From: Paramyrothecium sp. XJ0827
Lineage: Eukaryota; Ascomycota; Sordariomycetes; Hypocreales; Stachybotryaceae
Length of the DNA stretch: 64,000 bases
Direction: 5' to 3'
NCBI GenBank assembly: GCA_020881915.1
Contig: JAJFPB010000005.1
Span: 1,984,001 to 2,048,000 of the forward strand
Shown here: positions 34,587-47,410 of the stretch, piece by piece
Numbering within the stretch: the stretch's first letter is position 1
Layout of the letters: every line of letters begins with the position of its first letter
The notes under the pieces: model-generated
Told to the model about the DNA's origin: nothing
The model's input: the letters and a program-made list of their open reading frames with translations, nothing else
Databases searched by the model: none
Made by a program: the position numbers and the translations under genes

Positions 34587-37500
34587 ATGGATCGCCCAGA
34601 GCCAGGACTCGTCAAATGGTCTTCAAACCCAAACGTCGACGCTTTCCTACACATCAACCTCCAACATCATGTTGTTCAGTTGTATGAGCCCACCGGCCAT
34701 GCTCGTAAGGGTCAATTCGACCACGACAAGCTCAGCAGGCACGATGATCTTCCTCCCCTCACAACCTACGATTGGTCGCCCACGAACGCGGGCCTTCTGG
34801 CTGTGGGAACGAGCTCCGGCGTGGTCAATCTTTTGAGAATTGACGACGGGTCCAATGCGTACGTTGAACTCAACCTGAAGATGGCGCGCACCTGTCAAGC
34901 TGTAGCTTTCAATACTACTGGCCTGCTGGCTGTTGGCCTTGATCGTGTGCGGATGGACCAGAGTCTTCATGTGTGGGATGTAAACCGCCTGTCTTCCTTG
35001 GGAAAGCAGACCAAGGGCTTTCCGCCTGATTTTAGCCCCTTGCTTGACCCAAAACACCGCCTGGAGCCGAGTGTTTCCGTGTCAAGCATCAAGTTCTTTG
35101 AAGACAGCCCGCAGACGCTGGTAGCGGGAATCAAAGCCCAGGGCCTTCGCATCCACGATCTTCGCGGTATGTCTTGGTTTTCGCATGCGAACAGGATTCT
35201 TGATCTAATCATGCAACTTCTAGAACCGGGAAGCGTAATCACGTTTCAGACGAAGTGCAACAACAACCTTGCCATCGACTATGCTGACCAGAATTATTTC
35301 GCCTCTTCAGCATTGGACCATCCTGGGGTCATGATTTGGGACCGGCGATGCACATCACGATCAGTCGCCTCCCACTCCTACTTGCAGGCTGTAGATGAGG
35401 ATGGCTTGCCATGGGGAGGAGCCCTCCGCCTGGATAGCGTGGTAGATACCAGCGCAGATCCTTCTCTAGCGGATTCCAAGCATTCGCTAATACGCTCGCT
35501 TCGATACTGCCGTGATCGCAGAGGCCTTCTCGCTGTTCTATCCCGCACTGGCCAGCTCAGGGTCTTGGAAACCAATAAAGAAATCTCATCATCTGGCTTA
35601 GCCACGTATGAGGGACCTGAACTGCTTCATGTTGAGAAGTCGCACGAGATGGCCATCTCCTATCCTGATAACTCCAGAAAAAGTGATCGAATTGTGTCTT
35701 TTGACTGGGTTACATTAAGCTCCCCAGCTCTCCGCCCAAGGCTAATGGTGCTGCGAGAGAACGGCGGCTTCGACATATTGGAACAATCCTCACACACCTC
35801 AGATCATGTTTTCAAGCTTGTCCAATGGCAAGCTCCTCATCGAGGCCTTCAGGGTATGCATCAGTATGCATCAATCTTTATAAGCAATGGCACCACTAAC
35901 AATTGCTAAACAGAAGGAACCCCGTATCATAGTGCCATGCGATTTGAGCCCCCTCAGGCTTCGGAGGTCTTGGGGCCTTTACTAGTAGAGCAAGCCTTGT
36001 CGGACATACCTATATTCGGACGAAACAAGGCCGACGTCGAGGCTACTATAGAGAACGCCCTGAGAGTAGATGCCACCACCACAGTGGCTGCAGAGCAGGT
36101 CGATGTGCTGACATCGCCGCTTCCAGAATCGTTCTACCGTGCAGATAATATTTCTGCTAAGCTGCGGAGCCTGAGAGCTCTTGTCCGCAGCGGGTCTGGC
36201 GCTGTCGATGTTGTGGATGACGGTCTGGGTTCTATGTCCGATAGCGACGTACTTCGTAGCGAGCCGAACGAGATTTCTCTTGCCGCCACTGGCTTGAAAT
36301 CATGCCGGGAGATCCATGAGGGAGTGGTCAGCACACTCGCCAAGGCTACGGGGCTGCCACCAGATGCTCAATGTGTAGTCGATCATACCATGATCTTCCG
36401 TGCGAAAGAGAAATATCTTTTTGACACAGCCCTGAATAGGGATGTAGTCGCAGACGATCCCTGGATGAAATACGTCTGGGATTGGATTGCAGGTCCGTAT
36501 TTTTCCTGGAACATTCCCTAACATGTTTCGAATTTTTCTAACCATTAGCAGACGCGGAAGCGGCCGCTGATGACGGCGGAATGGTGCTTTCGAACATGGA
36601 CCTAAGCTATCTGGGGGTTTATTCCATATGGAAAAACGATCTTGGTACGAAATCGTGTTACCCACACAGTTGAGAATGAGCTTCACATCTAATTTCATGC
36701 AGGTCGCAACCCGAAACACCGACTGCTGAATGGAGCGTCGCCGCCAGATGCATTGCAATGGGAACGGACTCTGGGAGCATACTGCAAGAAGCGACAATTT
36801 CCCAAGTTCGACGGAGTCTCGACCAGGAAGCCGCACCATCGCCAAGTCTGCCTCGAGATGTGCACTTGGGGCGATATGCAGAGACATGACCCCGCTGGAC
36901 ATGAAAGCGAGGTTGATCCTGAATATCCGACAGTCATACACACCTTGGCGGCAGCGAGAGCCCTCTTCAGAGGCGACAACAAGCTGGCCATTCAAATCTT
37001 GAAAAAGGCCAGCACTGCGCATCCTGAGCTCCTATTCGTGTCACTGGCGCTGCAGCTCATTGGCCGCGGCCACAAGCACGTCTCCAAGGAGCAGCTGGAT
37101 TTCGACGAAGCAGTGGCATCGAAGACTGACCCGTATCTCCGGGCCATATCGTCCCTCATAGCGACTGGGGACTGGAGCGTCATTGCAAGTCAGCGGTCGC
37201 TCCCCCTCACAGATCGAACATACGTCGCCGTTCGCAACTTCAGCGACGATGAGCTGACAAAGTGGTTGGACAACGAGGTTGCATTGGCCGTAGAGCACGG
37301 GGACATTGAGGGCATCGTCCTCACCGGCATCACGGACAGGATGGTTGACCTATTTGCCTGCTATGTTCGGAAGTTCAATGACATACAGACCGCCACGCTG
37401 GTTCTCTCCATCTGCTACCCTCGGTACATAGATGATATTCGCTGCCGCGCCTGGCGAAACGCCTACCGCGCCTACCTTCAACGTCACAAGCTATTCTTCC

Positions 37501-37967
37501 AGCGCACCAAGTTCGAGGTCGAGTCCACCAAGCGCTCGAAGCGAGACGGCGTCCCAACCATCAAGCCGCCCTCGCGGCAGATCGCGCTCCGCTGCGTCTA
37601 CTGCGACGCCGAGACCTCCCTCGCGAGGCAGCACGCCACCCATGCGCCGCCGACGTCCACCCTCGAGACGCGCAACCCGCTCCTCGCGACGAGCATCAAC
37701 GCCGGCGTGAGCTGTCCCAACTGCGGCCGCCACCTTCCCCGCTGCGTCGTGTGTCTCGAGATCGTCGGCGTGCCGCGCTCCGACAAGCCAGAGGAGAAGG
37801 AGGAGACGAGGATGGCCGGTCGGTTCCCGACCTTCTGCCTCCGCTGCGAGCACGTGCTGCATCTGGACCACGCGAGGCAGTGGTTCGCGAGACACGCCGA
37901 GTGCCCGGTGCCCGAGTGTCGATGCCGCTGCAACTTCCGGGCGAACCCCGAATTGAGCTACCATTAA
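34587..37967 (+). CDS. SEA4: SEA/GATOR2 complex subunit SEA4 (Mio/WDR59-group WD-repeat, RING-like C-terminus)
   Basis: Component of the SEACAT/GATOR2 complex on the vacuole membrane, which relieves inhibition of TORC1 when amino acids are present. Exons 34587-35166, 35224-35853, 35914-36492, 36552-36644 and 36703-37967 encode 1048 aa; every junction is phase 1. The N-terminal ~430 residues are WD/beta-propeller-like (TYDWSPTNAGLLAVGTSSG, LHVWDVNRL, HPGVMIWDRR, GLLAVLSRTGQLRV). A helical solenoid follows (LAAARALFRGDNKLAIQIL, YLRAISSLIATGDW). The C-terminus is a zinc RING/ribbon: CVYC, CPNCGRHLPRCVVC, FCLRCEHVLHLDH and CPVPECRCRC. This architecture and the segment ERTLGAYCKKRQFPKFD point to Mio/SEA4 over the other SEA subunits. 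The last ~400 nt switch to very GC-rich codons. Confidence 0.9.
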
Positions 37968-38536
37968 AATTGGGCGACAAAAGACGGTCATGACTTTGAA
38001 TTGCAATTCTCGAAGGGGTTAGTGGGACCAAGATAGCCGAGTTTCAATCGTTTCTTCCAGAATATCGCTAAAATATAATGATATGCCGATTGTCCTCCCA
38101 GGGCGTCTGTTCATGCGCCTTGCTATTTTCTACTGTTGGAGGGGGAAAGCCCATCACCAAGTTCGTATTGTTCCCATCCAAGAAAAGAACCCAGCTCTGT
38201 ATTGGGGGTTGGATTAGAATGCCTGCCATATGCCCCGATTTCGAGTATTACGGGAGTGAACAGAGGAAAGGAGAATCGGATGAAATGATATGGCAAGGGG
38301 GAATAATTTCAACGCTTCGGCGTGCTGCCTCGCTAACAGCACCATCCGCTAAAATGTGTACACCCGTGTCCTCCTGACCGCGTCTATGGCTCTTCGCGTC
38401 TGTGTAGAATCGAATCATTCTAATTCAAGAGGCCACGAAACGGCTCTTGCGGGAGTAGGGGTATTCAACTCTCTACTATGCACAACTTCTTGTACTCTTG
38501 GTGCTCTGTCGTATTATGTGCAACCGCCATTCGTCT
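37968..38536. other. Convergent 3' flanks of SEA4 and the PAS kinase gene
   Basis: About 570 bp between two stop codons facing each other. AATATAATGATATG near 38070 and similar A/T-rich words may serve polyadenylation. No gene seen. Confidence 0.45.
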
Positions 38537-41500
38537 CTAACTCGTAGCATTTGTCTTGCACCAGGGATGATCCAGTACCTGCTCGATGTTGAAGCGCTGG
38601 GGTACGTCCCTGTTGAGCATGCATCGAATAAGGTCTATGCTCTCCTCGCTCATGATATAAGGGATACGCAGGTCGCGGTCCATGATCTCGTCAATGCTGT
38701 AGAATGGGTTTTCCTTGTAGATGATGGTGTATAGGAGAATTCCAAGAGCCCAGACATCTTGTTCCCTCCCACCGTATGGTTTACCGGCCAGGACTTCCGG
38801 AGCTGCGTAATCTGTTCACAGTCACAGTCAGTGATGGGTCGCTTTCGAAGGCAGGAGTGTCAAGAACTTACCAATGGTGCCTACAAAAACGTCAAAAGGT
38901 CCACTCTTAATGTACGCGGCACTCCCGAAATCGATGAGCTTGATATTTCCCTCTCCATCGAGGATGACGTTCTCATCTTTGATGTCGCGATGAACCACGT
39001 GAGCTTTTGTGTGAAGGAAATGAACCGCTTGAGCGACCTGAACAAAAATGCTCCGGCATTCCGACTCTTCCATATTTGTGCGCAACTCAATGTAATCAAA
39101 AAGGTCCATGCCAGGAAGGCCATGCGGCACCATCTCAATGTAGTAGTTCACGTCGTCTTCAAAGAAACCTTCCATTTCCACAATATTGGGGTGTCGAAAT
39201 TCCGGTCGTCGAAGAAAGTCAAGAACGTGAATCTCCAAAGGAACAGCACCAAGCTTTCTGTCCCTAGTCCACGTATCCACGAGAATGCGTTTCTTGGTAA
39301 CATATTTCAGAACCACCTTCTTGCCACTGATTTTGTGCCGAGCCAACTTCACCTGACCGTATGCACCCTGGCCCATTTCCTCGAGAATAACGTAATCATC
39401 AATGGTCTTTTTCTGCGGTACTTCGGAGGGTTTAGGAGGGGGTTGTTTTTCGACAGGCTTTGGTGACGTTCGAGATTGACCTGTTAGCTTCGCAGCGGCG
39501 CTAAGGGCAACGTCTTTCAGTTGCTTTGATAAGAGCGAAGCCGTGGATGATGGCTGCCTCTTGGCCGATGGCTCTTCGTCCGAGGTGACTTCCATCGGAG
39601 TGGGGGGCACAGTGGTTTGACCGGGCGAAGGCTGATGCGGTGGAGATGCTATCCCCGCTTGTGTTGCGGGTTCGATGTCCAGTCGAGGCTGCCCAGCGTG
39701 CAGCTGTCGTGAATACGTGATCCAGAGAGCGTACACTATTTCCGATTGAGTAACCGCAAAGGTATCGTCGCCCTCCTTGCCCGCATCCTCCTCGTCGCTT
39801 TCCTCCACCACAGTCTCCTCGTTGAACCTAGCTTGCTTTTCACTTTTGACAACGCGCATTTGAACATCGATTCTTAGTTCTGACCCGTCACGATGCTTTG
39901 CTGGCAATCCATCCGGCTGCAAAAAGACAGCGGCAGCATCGCGGCGATGCTCCTTGAGAGCGAGAAATGCTGATGCTTTGCGGAACCTATGTTCCGGGAT
40001 CACCATGCCGTCCAGTAATTGTAGGTCATCTTCTTCCCTCAAGGTATTCAAGATTTTGTCGAAGTCGGGGACTAGGGCATTGATGGACATTCCATCCGGC
40101 TTTTCGAATCCAAATAACGCGCCGCAAAAAACCGAGTTGGAGCTGCGGATCTTGAGACTCTTTGGATCGACTACGACTATTCCAGCCATGTGGGGGAATG
40201 TCGAAACCCGTAGCTCGAGTTTGCCCTGGACCTGCTCGATGGTGCAAGGTATGTTGACCTTGTGGGAGTTGGGGCAGGTAAAGTATTTTCGACGCGAAAT
40301 CTGCGCAAAATCGATCTCACCCGTCTTGGGGTCGATGCCTTGTCTCGGAATTCGCGGTATCAAAGATGCGACATCAAATCCCGGTCGGGCAGTTTTGAAG
40401 CCCCAGATTGGCTCTGTTACTCCAGAGATACTTTGTACAACGCCGTCCTCGTTGACTCCGATGTAGGCCACATCCTCGTGGATCTCTTCTAGCACCCAAA
40501 TCAAGCCGATCCTCTTTTCTTTTACCCATAGACTGGCCGAACCCGTCGCACCATTGCGCTTTTGAATGGGAACAACGTCACCACAGAGCAGGACCCCACG
40601 GGAGAGGCTGGTGCGGTGGTTCCCGCTCCCTCGTGTTTTTGGCGGGTTGGGATCCCCACTGTGTACTGTCTGAGCCCGCCTTTGCGTGTACTTTGAAGGC
40701 TGAGACCTTGAATTGGGCTTGTTTAAAAGATGGGCTGTAATGCCGCCCGATCGACTCCCAAGCAGTGCCGAGGCAGCTGAGGCAGCTGGCGAAGTTGAAC
40801 CACTGCTTTCTCTGCGATCGGCATCGTCCTCGTCCTTGTTCAGCAGTTTTCGCTCCAACCATGCCCTGCGTTCTTCCTGCACTACCTCCAAAATGCCCAT
40901 TTTTCGTACCTCGGCTTTCGTGACGCCAAAAACCAAGCAAGCAAGGTCGTTCGCTGCCAAAATGGTCCACGGTGGCTTTGCCTCTGTCGTGAAAATGGCT
41001 TGGGCGGCAGGAACCCATCTATTTGTGTGGCCATGTACAGCAGGTCCGAGGGCTGCTGGGAAATTCGCTGCTGGGGGTGCGTGGGATAGCGTGGGTGATG
41101 TGACGGGCTCTTGATACATTGGTTGTCCTACTACAAAAGGTTGAGCTATTGTGTCCATTAACTTGTTCTGCAAGGTAACGGTGAGTGTATCCGTCATTGT
41201 GCGCTTTAGGCTAGTAGGTCGTGTATTCCGCCGACTTGGGGGCGGCGATTTTGGAGCCTGCCCACTGCTGGGCGCTCCGGGTTCCGGACGAGATTCGACT
41301 GGTTTGCCGGACGTTGGTGATGACGGAATAGACGATTGCCCCAAGTGATTTTGTGTAGATTTGGATGGCATAGAGAGGACAGCAGCAGCTTGATCTGCGT
41401 CGATTGGTTCAGGACTCTCCGTCCTAGGAAGAAATTGCTTTTCAAAGACATTATCACCAGACATATCAGCAGGACCTGTTAATGGCATGGAAACCGAAGG

Positions 41501-42362
41501 ATCCGGATTTGGCAAGTTTCCAGCACCGATGACTTGCGCGCGGGCAAGCAGTTCTAGCATATGTTGAGCGTCGACATCTCCCGCGACTCTAGCTTGCGCA
41601 CTGGCAAGGCCGGCCTGCGTTGAATTCATTGACCAGCCTATTCGATCCTTCATAAACTCAAGAGAGCGTTTCAAGACATTCTGGCGGCTGTGAAGGAACT
41701 CCTCTGATTGGTGGGCGAAGGAGAAGGAGTGCAGGGACTCGGATGGAAATCGTGACAGGTCTTCGGAGAAGCTGGGAGACGCAGGAACGCCGAGAGGCAG
41801 TGCCGACGGGTTGGCTAGCATAGTCGTCATGGAGGTCGAGCGGGAGAGGGCGACGACGGAAGGGCTCCGGGAAGAGGCGGCCGAGCCTGCTACTGTCGGA
41901 TTTCGAGAGGACGGATGTTGTTGACGAATTCGGTGCAGTCCCGACAACCCGAGACCATGCTCATGTTCCGTCATGAGCGACGACCTGGCGGAAGGGCATG
42001 TGGTCAGCGACAAGGCAGCCCAAGTCTGGAGCGGCATGCGCAGCCAGGCACGTACCTTGTGACAGGGTCGTACTCCATTGTAGTGGCTGATGCTGCGTCA
42101 AAGGACATACGGAGCCGACTTCTCTCCGACCGGTTGACGGCGGCAGAAGGCAAATTGCTGGTGCTCCGATTCTTGGGCAGGGATAGTGGAGGCAGAAGCT
42201 TCCCGCGGCCTCTCTCGACCTCTTCTTGTTGGTTTTCGGCGCCTGCTCACAGAGGAAGCAATAACGGCGGTTAGCATCTGATGGTCGGAAGGGAAAGCGG
42301 GCGGGGAGCGGGGAGGGTTTCAGCGTACCATTGTCCTGAGGTCCGCCATGCATCTGCAGCAT
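38537..42362 (-). CDS. PAS-domain serine/threonine kinase (Psk/PASK-like)
   Basis: Nutrient-sensing kinase; yeast Psk1/Psk2 steer sugar flux and translation. Four exons read leftwards: 42362-42329, 42242-42056, 41984-38872, 38811-38537, summing to 1202 aa. The N-terminus is Ser/Pro-rich with a conserved-looking helix (SLEFMKDRIGWSMNSTQAGLA). A PAS domain lies near 398-451 (PPWTILAANDLACLVFGVTK) and a second PAS-like segment near 560-615 (YIGVNEDGVVQSISGVTEPI). The kinase domain spans ~936-1192: GQGAYGQVKLA, Lys967 in VVLKYV, catalytic HRDIKDEN (D1074), DFGSAAY (D1092) and, in the last exon, DYAAPEV and DVWALGILLY; all catalytic residues are intact. A single long open frame would miss the 34-nt and 187-nt first exons and the last exon. 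The ATG at 42362 (MLQMHGGPQDNG) is chosen because upstream in-frame starts are not ATG. Convergent with SEA4. Confidence 0.92.
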
Positions 42363-42639
42363 ACTTGTAGGCGGCAAGATATGCGACGGCTGAGGTGTGG
42401 TCAAGCGCAACACTGAACAGGCCGGAGACGAGCTGGGCAGCGACTGGTGACGGACGACGAATGACGGAGCAACAGGTGACGGGGTATATGCTCTGTAAAG
42501 TGAGGTCAGGTAGTGGCAGATGTTTTGGCGGGGTTGAACCGCAAGTTGTCGGCGCCTCGCTAAAACCGTAATGGCAAAAGCCTAAAGGTCGAGCTACCTT
42601 ATGCCTCGAGGGTACAGGCCAAGCAGGTACTGCACGGCA

Positions 42640-42672
42640 CAAGGCAAGGCAAGGCAAGGCGCGGCACGGCAC
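42640..42672. repeat. Tandem AAGGC pentamer tract
   Basis: Four AAGGC units in direct tandem, continuing as degenerate GCGGCACGGCAC. It lies about 280 bp upstream of the PAS kinase start. Confidence 0.8.
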
Positions 42673-43054
42673 TGGCGAGGTTGACGATGCGTTTCTTGGG
42701 TCTGGTGTCTATTTCTGCTCACCTTTCGTGGTTATTTGCCGACCTCGAGGTACCTTGGCTTGGCTTGCCGTGCCTTGCCAGCAGCAGATATGGGGCGGGT
42801 CGCTGGGGCAGACAGATCAGGGCCAGGGCCAATGAAGCGTGCAGGACACTCCACGGAACGAAAACGGCTACAACAAGGAACAAGCGGTTGCTGGAACGCC
42901 AACGGGACAGCCGGCGGTTTGAAAGCTTTTGGGCATGTCCGGGAATGGCACACTGCGCCGACCATGATACCTTGCCTTACCTTGTGCTTCGAGAAGAGGC
43001 AAGCAGTTCATGCTCGTCTCGCTCAGAGGCTGGACACTCAAAGGCTTGGCACCC

Positions 43055-43130
43055 ATACCTTACCTTAAGTGAGGCAGACTACTAGGTAGGTAAGTACCTA
43101 CTCTAGAGGTAGGCACCTTACCTATCACGC
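43055..43130. repeat. CCTTACC/GGTAGG palindromic cluster
   Basis: ACCTTACCTTAAGTGAGGC, TAGGTAGGTAAGTACCTAC and AGAGGTAGGCACCTTACC follow each other, so the same word appears alternately on both strands. Confidence 0.65.
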
Positions 43131-44039
43131 TCGCTGCGCGTGGCATTTGATCTGGTAGACTAGGTAGGTCTCTCATTGTCCACTCATCCATGGTACCCAT
43201 GGGTAGTGCCAATGGCAGGCCTCTCTGCCTTAGTAGGTAGATCAAACCGTGTCTCCGACTTCACGCAACATGGGGCATGGCGATGAAGAGGATGTCTCTT
43301 TGGGCTTGAAAACCTCACCAGTGGAAGGCTAGACTGTCAGAACTTCTTTAGGCACGCAGATGCGATGATCCCATGTCCAAAAGTGTGCCATCTTTAAAAA
43401 CAAAATAAAAAATACCTCGTAACTAACGTGCGGGCGATGGCTGCTTGAGGTGGTGCATGTGGCCGGCGCTCTGATAGCGACATGTGCAAAAATGACCATT
43501 AACAGATACGCCATGTCTATTCGTCTTGGTCATTTGGCTTCTCGTGTGCCAGCCACATTGATTGATATGAGTGGTGAATTCACACTTCCCACAGGCCCAG
43601 GTCCTTCGTACGAGTATTGCTAGGACCCTAAATAGGTACATTACGGTACCTGCTAAGGTAACAATAGTATGGCACCTGACTTAAGCTTTCACTTCAATAC
43701 CTCAAGTCAGATTGCATGTGAACAGGACCTCTGCTTTCGGTCTGCCACAGCGCAGGATACGGCTCGCAGTGTCACTCTGCTCTGGAGGTTGAACCATAAT
43801 CGCAACGATATCTTGATAGCCTTTGAGAATTGGCCGATGATACGCGAATTATCTAGTGCTTCAGCACGAACCAAGTGAGTGATAGAATAGCCGGCGCTGT
43901 AAAGAGGACGATCCTCAAATACCCGTACTTTCCCCTTGCTTCCGTGTCTTCTTAGACAAATCTGAAGAATTGAGATGCTGTAAAATGAGAATTTTCTTCC
44001 ACGGTCGTAAATATCTCTTTGGCATCTTAGCAAGTGGTT

Positions 44040-44225
44040 AGCAAACGATACCCCCCAAAAAAAAACCCGGCCCGTGAAACTACAGATATATATAAAGTAT
44101 TTGGCTTTTATTATAAATAAATCCCTACAAATTACCGAAAATAAATCTTAAAAATCTTAAGAATAAAATTTAGCTTACTTTAAAAATTATTGTATTTTTC
44201 CTTGTTTTTCCTGTTAATTCCCTAA
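44040..44225. other. AT-rich island, possible mutated repeat relic
   Basis: After a CCCCCCAAAAAAAAACCC junction the sequence turns strongly A/T-rich (ATATATATAAAGTATTTGGC, AAATAAATCTTAAAAATC, TTAAAAATTATTG) for about 180 nt, then returns to normal composition. This contrasts with the whole rest of the window. It resembles a fragment of a RIP-affected element, but no element ends are visible. Confidence 0.5.
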
Positions 44226-44593
44226 TAAGTTACTGTTGATAATGGACCCTTTTGCAGTCCGGGTATTTTTGCTCACCACTTGCTCCTGCTTGGGTAAGTC
44301 AGAGCCAAGGAAGGAGTTTTGCGATTTCTCTTCTCCTACCTTATCAACCACTTGCCACCATCGCAGTCTTTACATTCTTTAAGCGTGAAATTAATGAGAA
44401 CACAGTCCGCATTAACCAGCTTCCTGGACAGATCATCCGAGAGATCTAGGGAGGCGCTTCTGTGGAGTCAGTTTCGAATAAAATGAACGCACTGTAAGTT
44501 TGATTCAAAACCACTTAGAAGTTGTGTACTGAGAAACATTCCATTAGCAATCTCGCGGAACCTCGCGCTTCACTTAGAAGCTCGCTGGACATA

Positions 44594-44810
44594 GATCATC
44601 GCAGCCAGCAGTCAGTCTCTACTAAAATATGTCGATTCTATTACCGTACTAATGACAAGTATCTTCAGGAGATCATCCTCGTCCAACAATACCAGCGCCT
44701 AGCTTAGTACCGTCGAAGGAATTTTGCTATTAAGAAGGATGGAGGGCAGACGTTAGTGGTTACAGGTATCTGCTGGAAGGTCTTAAAAGTGAGTCTGGAG
44801 CTTCATTTAC
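44594..44810 (+). pseudogene. Possible decayed coding relic of unknown type
   Basis: One frame reads STKICRFYYRTNDKYLQEII and LVQQYQRLA, then a TAG stop, then continues as YRRRNFAIKKDGGQTLVVTG. The residue composition looks protein-like on both sides of the stop, and the adjacent AT-rich island suggests a degraded mobile element. I do not recognise the family, and no start codon or splice sites support a live gene. Confidence 0.25.
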
Positions 44811-47410
44811 CTTAGATACAGCCGATCGCAGATATAACTCAAAAAAAGAAAGCCTTGCCATCAACGGTTCCCGATGGTACATTCTATTTAGGGAAGGGCA
44901 CGATGAAAGGCAGCTCGTGATCCACCAAAATCATTTCAACTACCAGTCCCGTGTTCCCCGGACATGGTCTTATCGCAGCATTGAACAGAAAAGGTATCAG
45001 ATTACCACTGTTCGTGCTGGCGCAAACTATGATTGTTACACGTTGCCCGCATGAGGACGATCTTGTCTAAGGCCTGAGGAATACTCTTGTAGAGCAAACG
45101 CAACGATGGCGAAGTTCGGATGGAAACGAAAGAAGAGCAGGGCAGGGGTGGATCGATGGGAATGGGATAAAACATACGTCATGAGAATGGATTAATACGA
45201 TTTCGCATGAAGGTGTTCAATCCGAAAAATCTGAGCTGCTAAGTAGGCAGGGCAGTATAGAACTTTCCGAGGCCCCTCAACTCAACGTGAACGTCTTCTT
45301 ATGTCTTGCATGTGAACAACAGAATCGCGTCACTTTGGTGTTGGCTTGGCAATCATCCAATTGACTTTTCCCTCGACCCGTCTGATTTGTGCATATTGGA
45401 AGGGTGATGAGGGGACGGTGACTTTGATGGTAGCATTGACGCCATTCTAACAATAATGACCATGCATCAAACGGAACAAGACATAGATGCATGCTTCTGC
45501 CAGATCATTACAGCTGTAGCATCATGAAGGCAATGCATGCATTTCCAGGCTCATTGACACTTGATAAATCACTCGTTCTCCAGGGTAAGCGACCCACGAG
45601 CACTGGGGCACTGGACCCAGGTCGAGATGGCTTCTGTGCCGGAGCTGGGGACCGGCGTTTGACAAGGACCCTTGCTCACGCCGACCTAAAGGCGGGGTTA
45701 GTGGACCGAACAAGCCGCCGTACCGCGAGGTTGGATGGGAAGGCGAGCAACAGGGGTGTTGTAGCGGGGGCTGACTCGGTCAGTCTGGGACGACTTCTAT
45801 CGAGCGTTGTGGTGATGCCTCAAGCCAGAGATATACCGCTGGTCACCAAGCCTCGGAACAACCAATTCTCAATCACTGCAAAGCAAAGAAACCCAGCCCC
45901 CCCTGCCATACAGTAGTGCATAACAACCAAACTTCTAGAAGCAAGTAGGGTCCTAGTAGCACGAAGCAGCCTTCAGGGGCGCAAAGGGCTCGGTAAGCCA
46001 GGGAACGAGGGTGGGTGGGTGGACTCCAAGGTGGCAAAAATGCTAAGACGCGGTGGGTTGTGTTGATACAGGCGTGCGCGGTGCTTTCCCATTGGCGTAA
46101 GAAAAGCCTCACCTTTCTCTGCCATGGGAAAGGCTGGTAATCCTTAAAAGCTCCGGAGACGCCTCCATGTGGAGTCCGAGTAAGAAGTCGAAGGTGTTCG
46201 CCCATGCGCGATTACAGTGGAAGGGGAGAGGATCAACACGGATGGGCTTGTTCTACGGCCGAGCATGTTCCCTGGCATAGGCACTGTAGTATCTTGGCAA
46301 TACCACCGTGACTCCTGTACTGTATCGCAAGGCCGTCACCCCCGGAGTATTGTAAACGAAGTGTGCGTTTTGTTGGACGGGCGGGCAAGAAAGCAAGAAA
46401 GCGAAACGGCCGGTGGAGCCGTTCAATGTCAAAACACCGATATCTGGCGGGGAGGAGGAAGGGCGAGAACTGGCCATGGGAAACAAGGGCACCAGAAGCC
46501 CCTCCACCCGCTTATCGATATACCCCGTACGCTAGCGCATCCGCGTGGCCCCGCGGCTGCAGCAGCCCCCAGCGACGCGATAAGGGACCAATTGGCTCGG
46601 GAGTCTGACCAGAAAGTCATGCTTCCAAGGAGCGCCGTTGGTCTTATGGTCGCATCTATCCGTGCTAGACTAGTGGTCACCAGAGTCCTGGACCCTACCG
46701 GCCTTACCTTGTACAGTAAGTCACTGCATGTGCCTGCTTTACATGTACGGAGTCATTAGCCTTTGTTCTGGTGGAGGGGGGAGGATCCTTCCCCAACAGC
46801 CCCAAGGGTCTTGGTATCTATCTACCTTGGTCGACTCTTCCATCTTCTTTTTATCTTTCACCTCTGTCCACCACCACTCGATTATCTCTTGTCCCGCCTA
46901 GACCCTCCCGTGATCACTCTCATCCTCCTCAGCTGGACACACACACCGTTTTGGCTGCTGACCCTGTGGTATTTCGTTTGCTGCCTTGGGGAACGTGAGC
47001 AAGTCCTGGAAAGGACCCGCTGACACTGTCTGGTCTGGTGATCCTCCCACCCACCCCGACTTCGGCAAGACCTGACGCTGGACCACGTCCAGTTCACGAC
47101 GAGGTTGCATATCGCTTCTGTCGGTTGTCGATCGCCAGTCGGAAGACCTGAAACGACACTTTTCAAAAGATTCAACCAACCGCCTGTCGCTCGCTAGCTA
47201 TGAATTGATTTGTCCGCCTCTTCAAGAGGACCGAGCCTCTTCCACTTCTACCCCTCCGACCGTACCTCCATTCTTTGGACGATATTCGCTGCTGAGCTCA
47301 GGCCAGTGAAGCTTAGCTAGCCTGACCCGATTCTATTTTGGCTCATAAGCAGGCGACTACTCCACACAACAAGTTCCCATAAACTTCTATAACCGAAAAA
47401 GCCGACCAAT

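Larger units (their letters stand above)
42363..47410. other. Gene-poor stretch of about 5 kb
   Basis: Contains the upstream regions of the PAS kinase (left) and F-box gene (right, CT-rich from ~46790), several AAGGCA/AGGTA tracts (42640-43130), an AT-rich patch at 44040-44225 and a possible decayed coding relic at 44590-44810. Open frames such as 46217-46759 start without ATG and have no motif. Confidence 0.4.

Noticed and set aside
42531..42600. tRNA-like T-arm (GGTTCAACCCC) on the minus strand
   Set aside because: No A box, acceptor stem or D arm can be fitted upstream.
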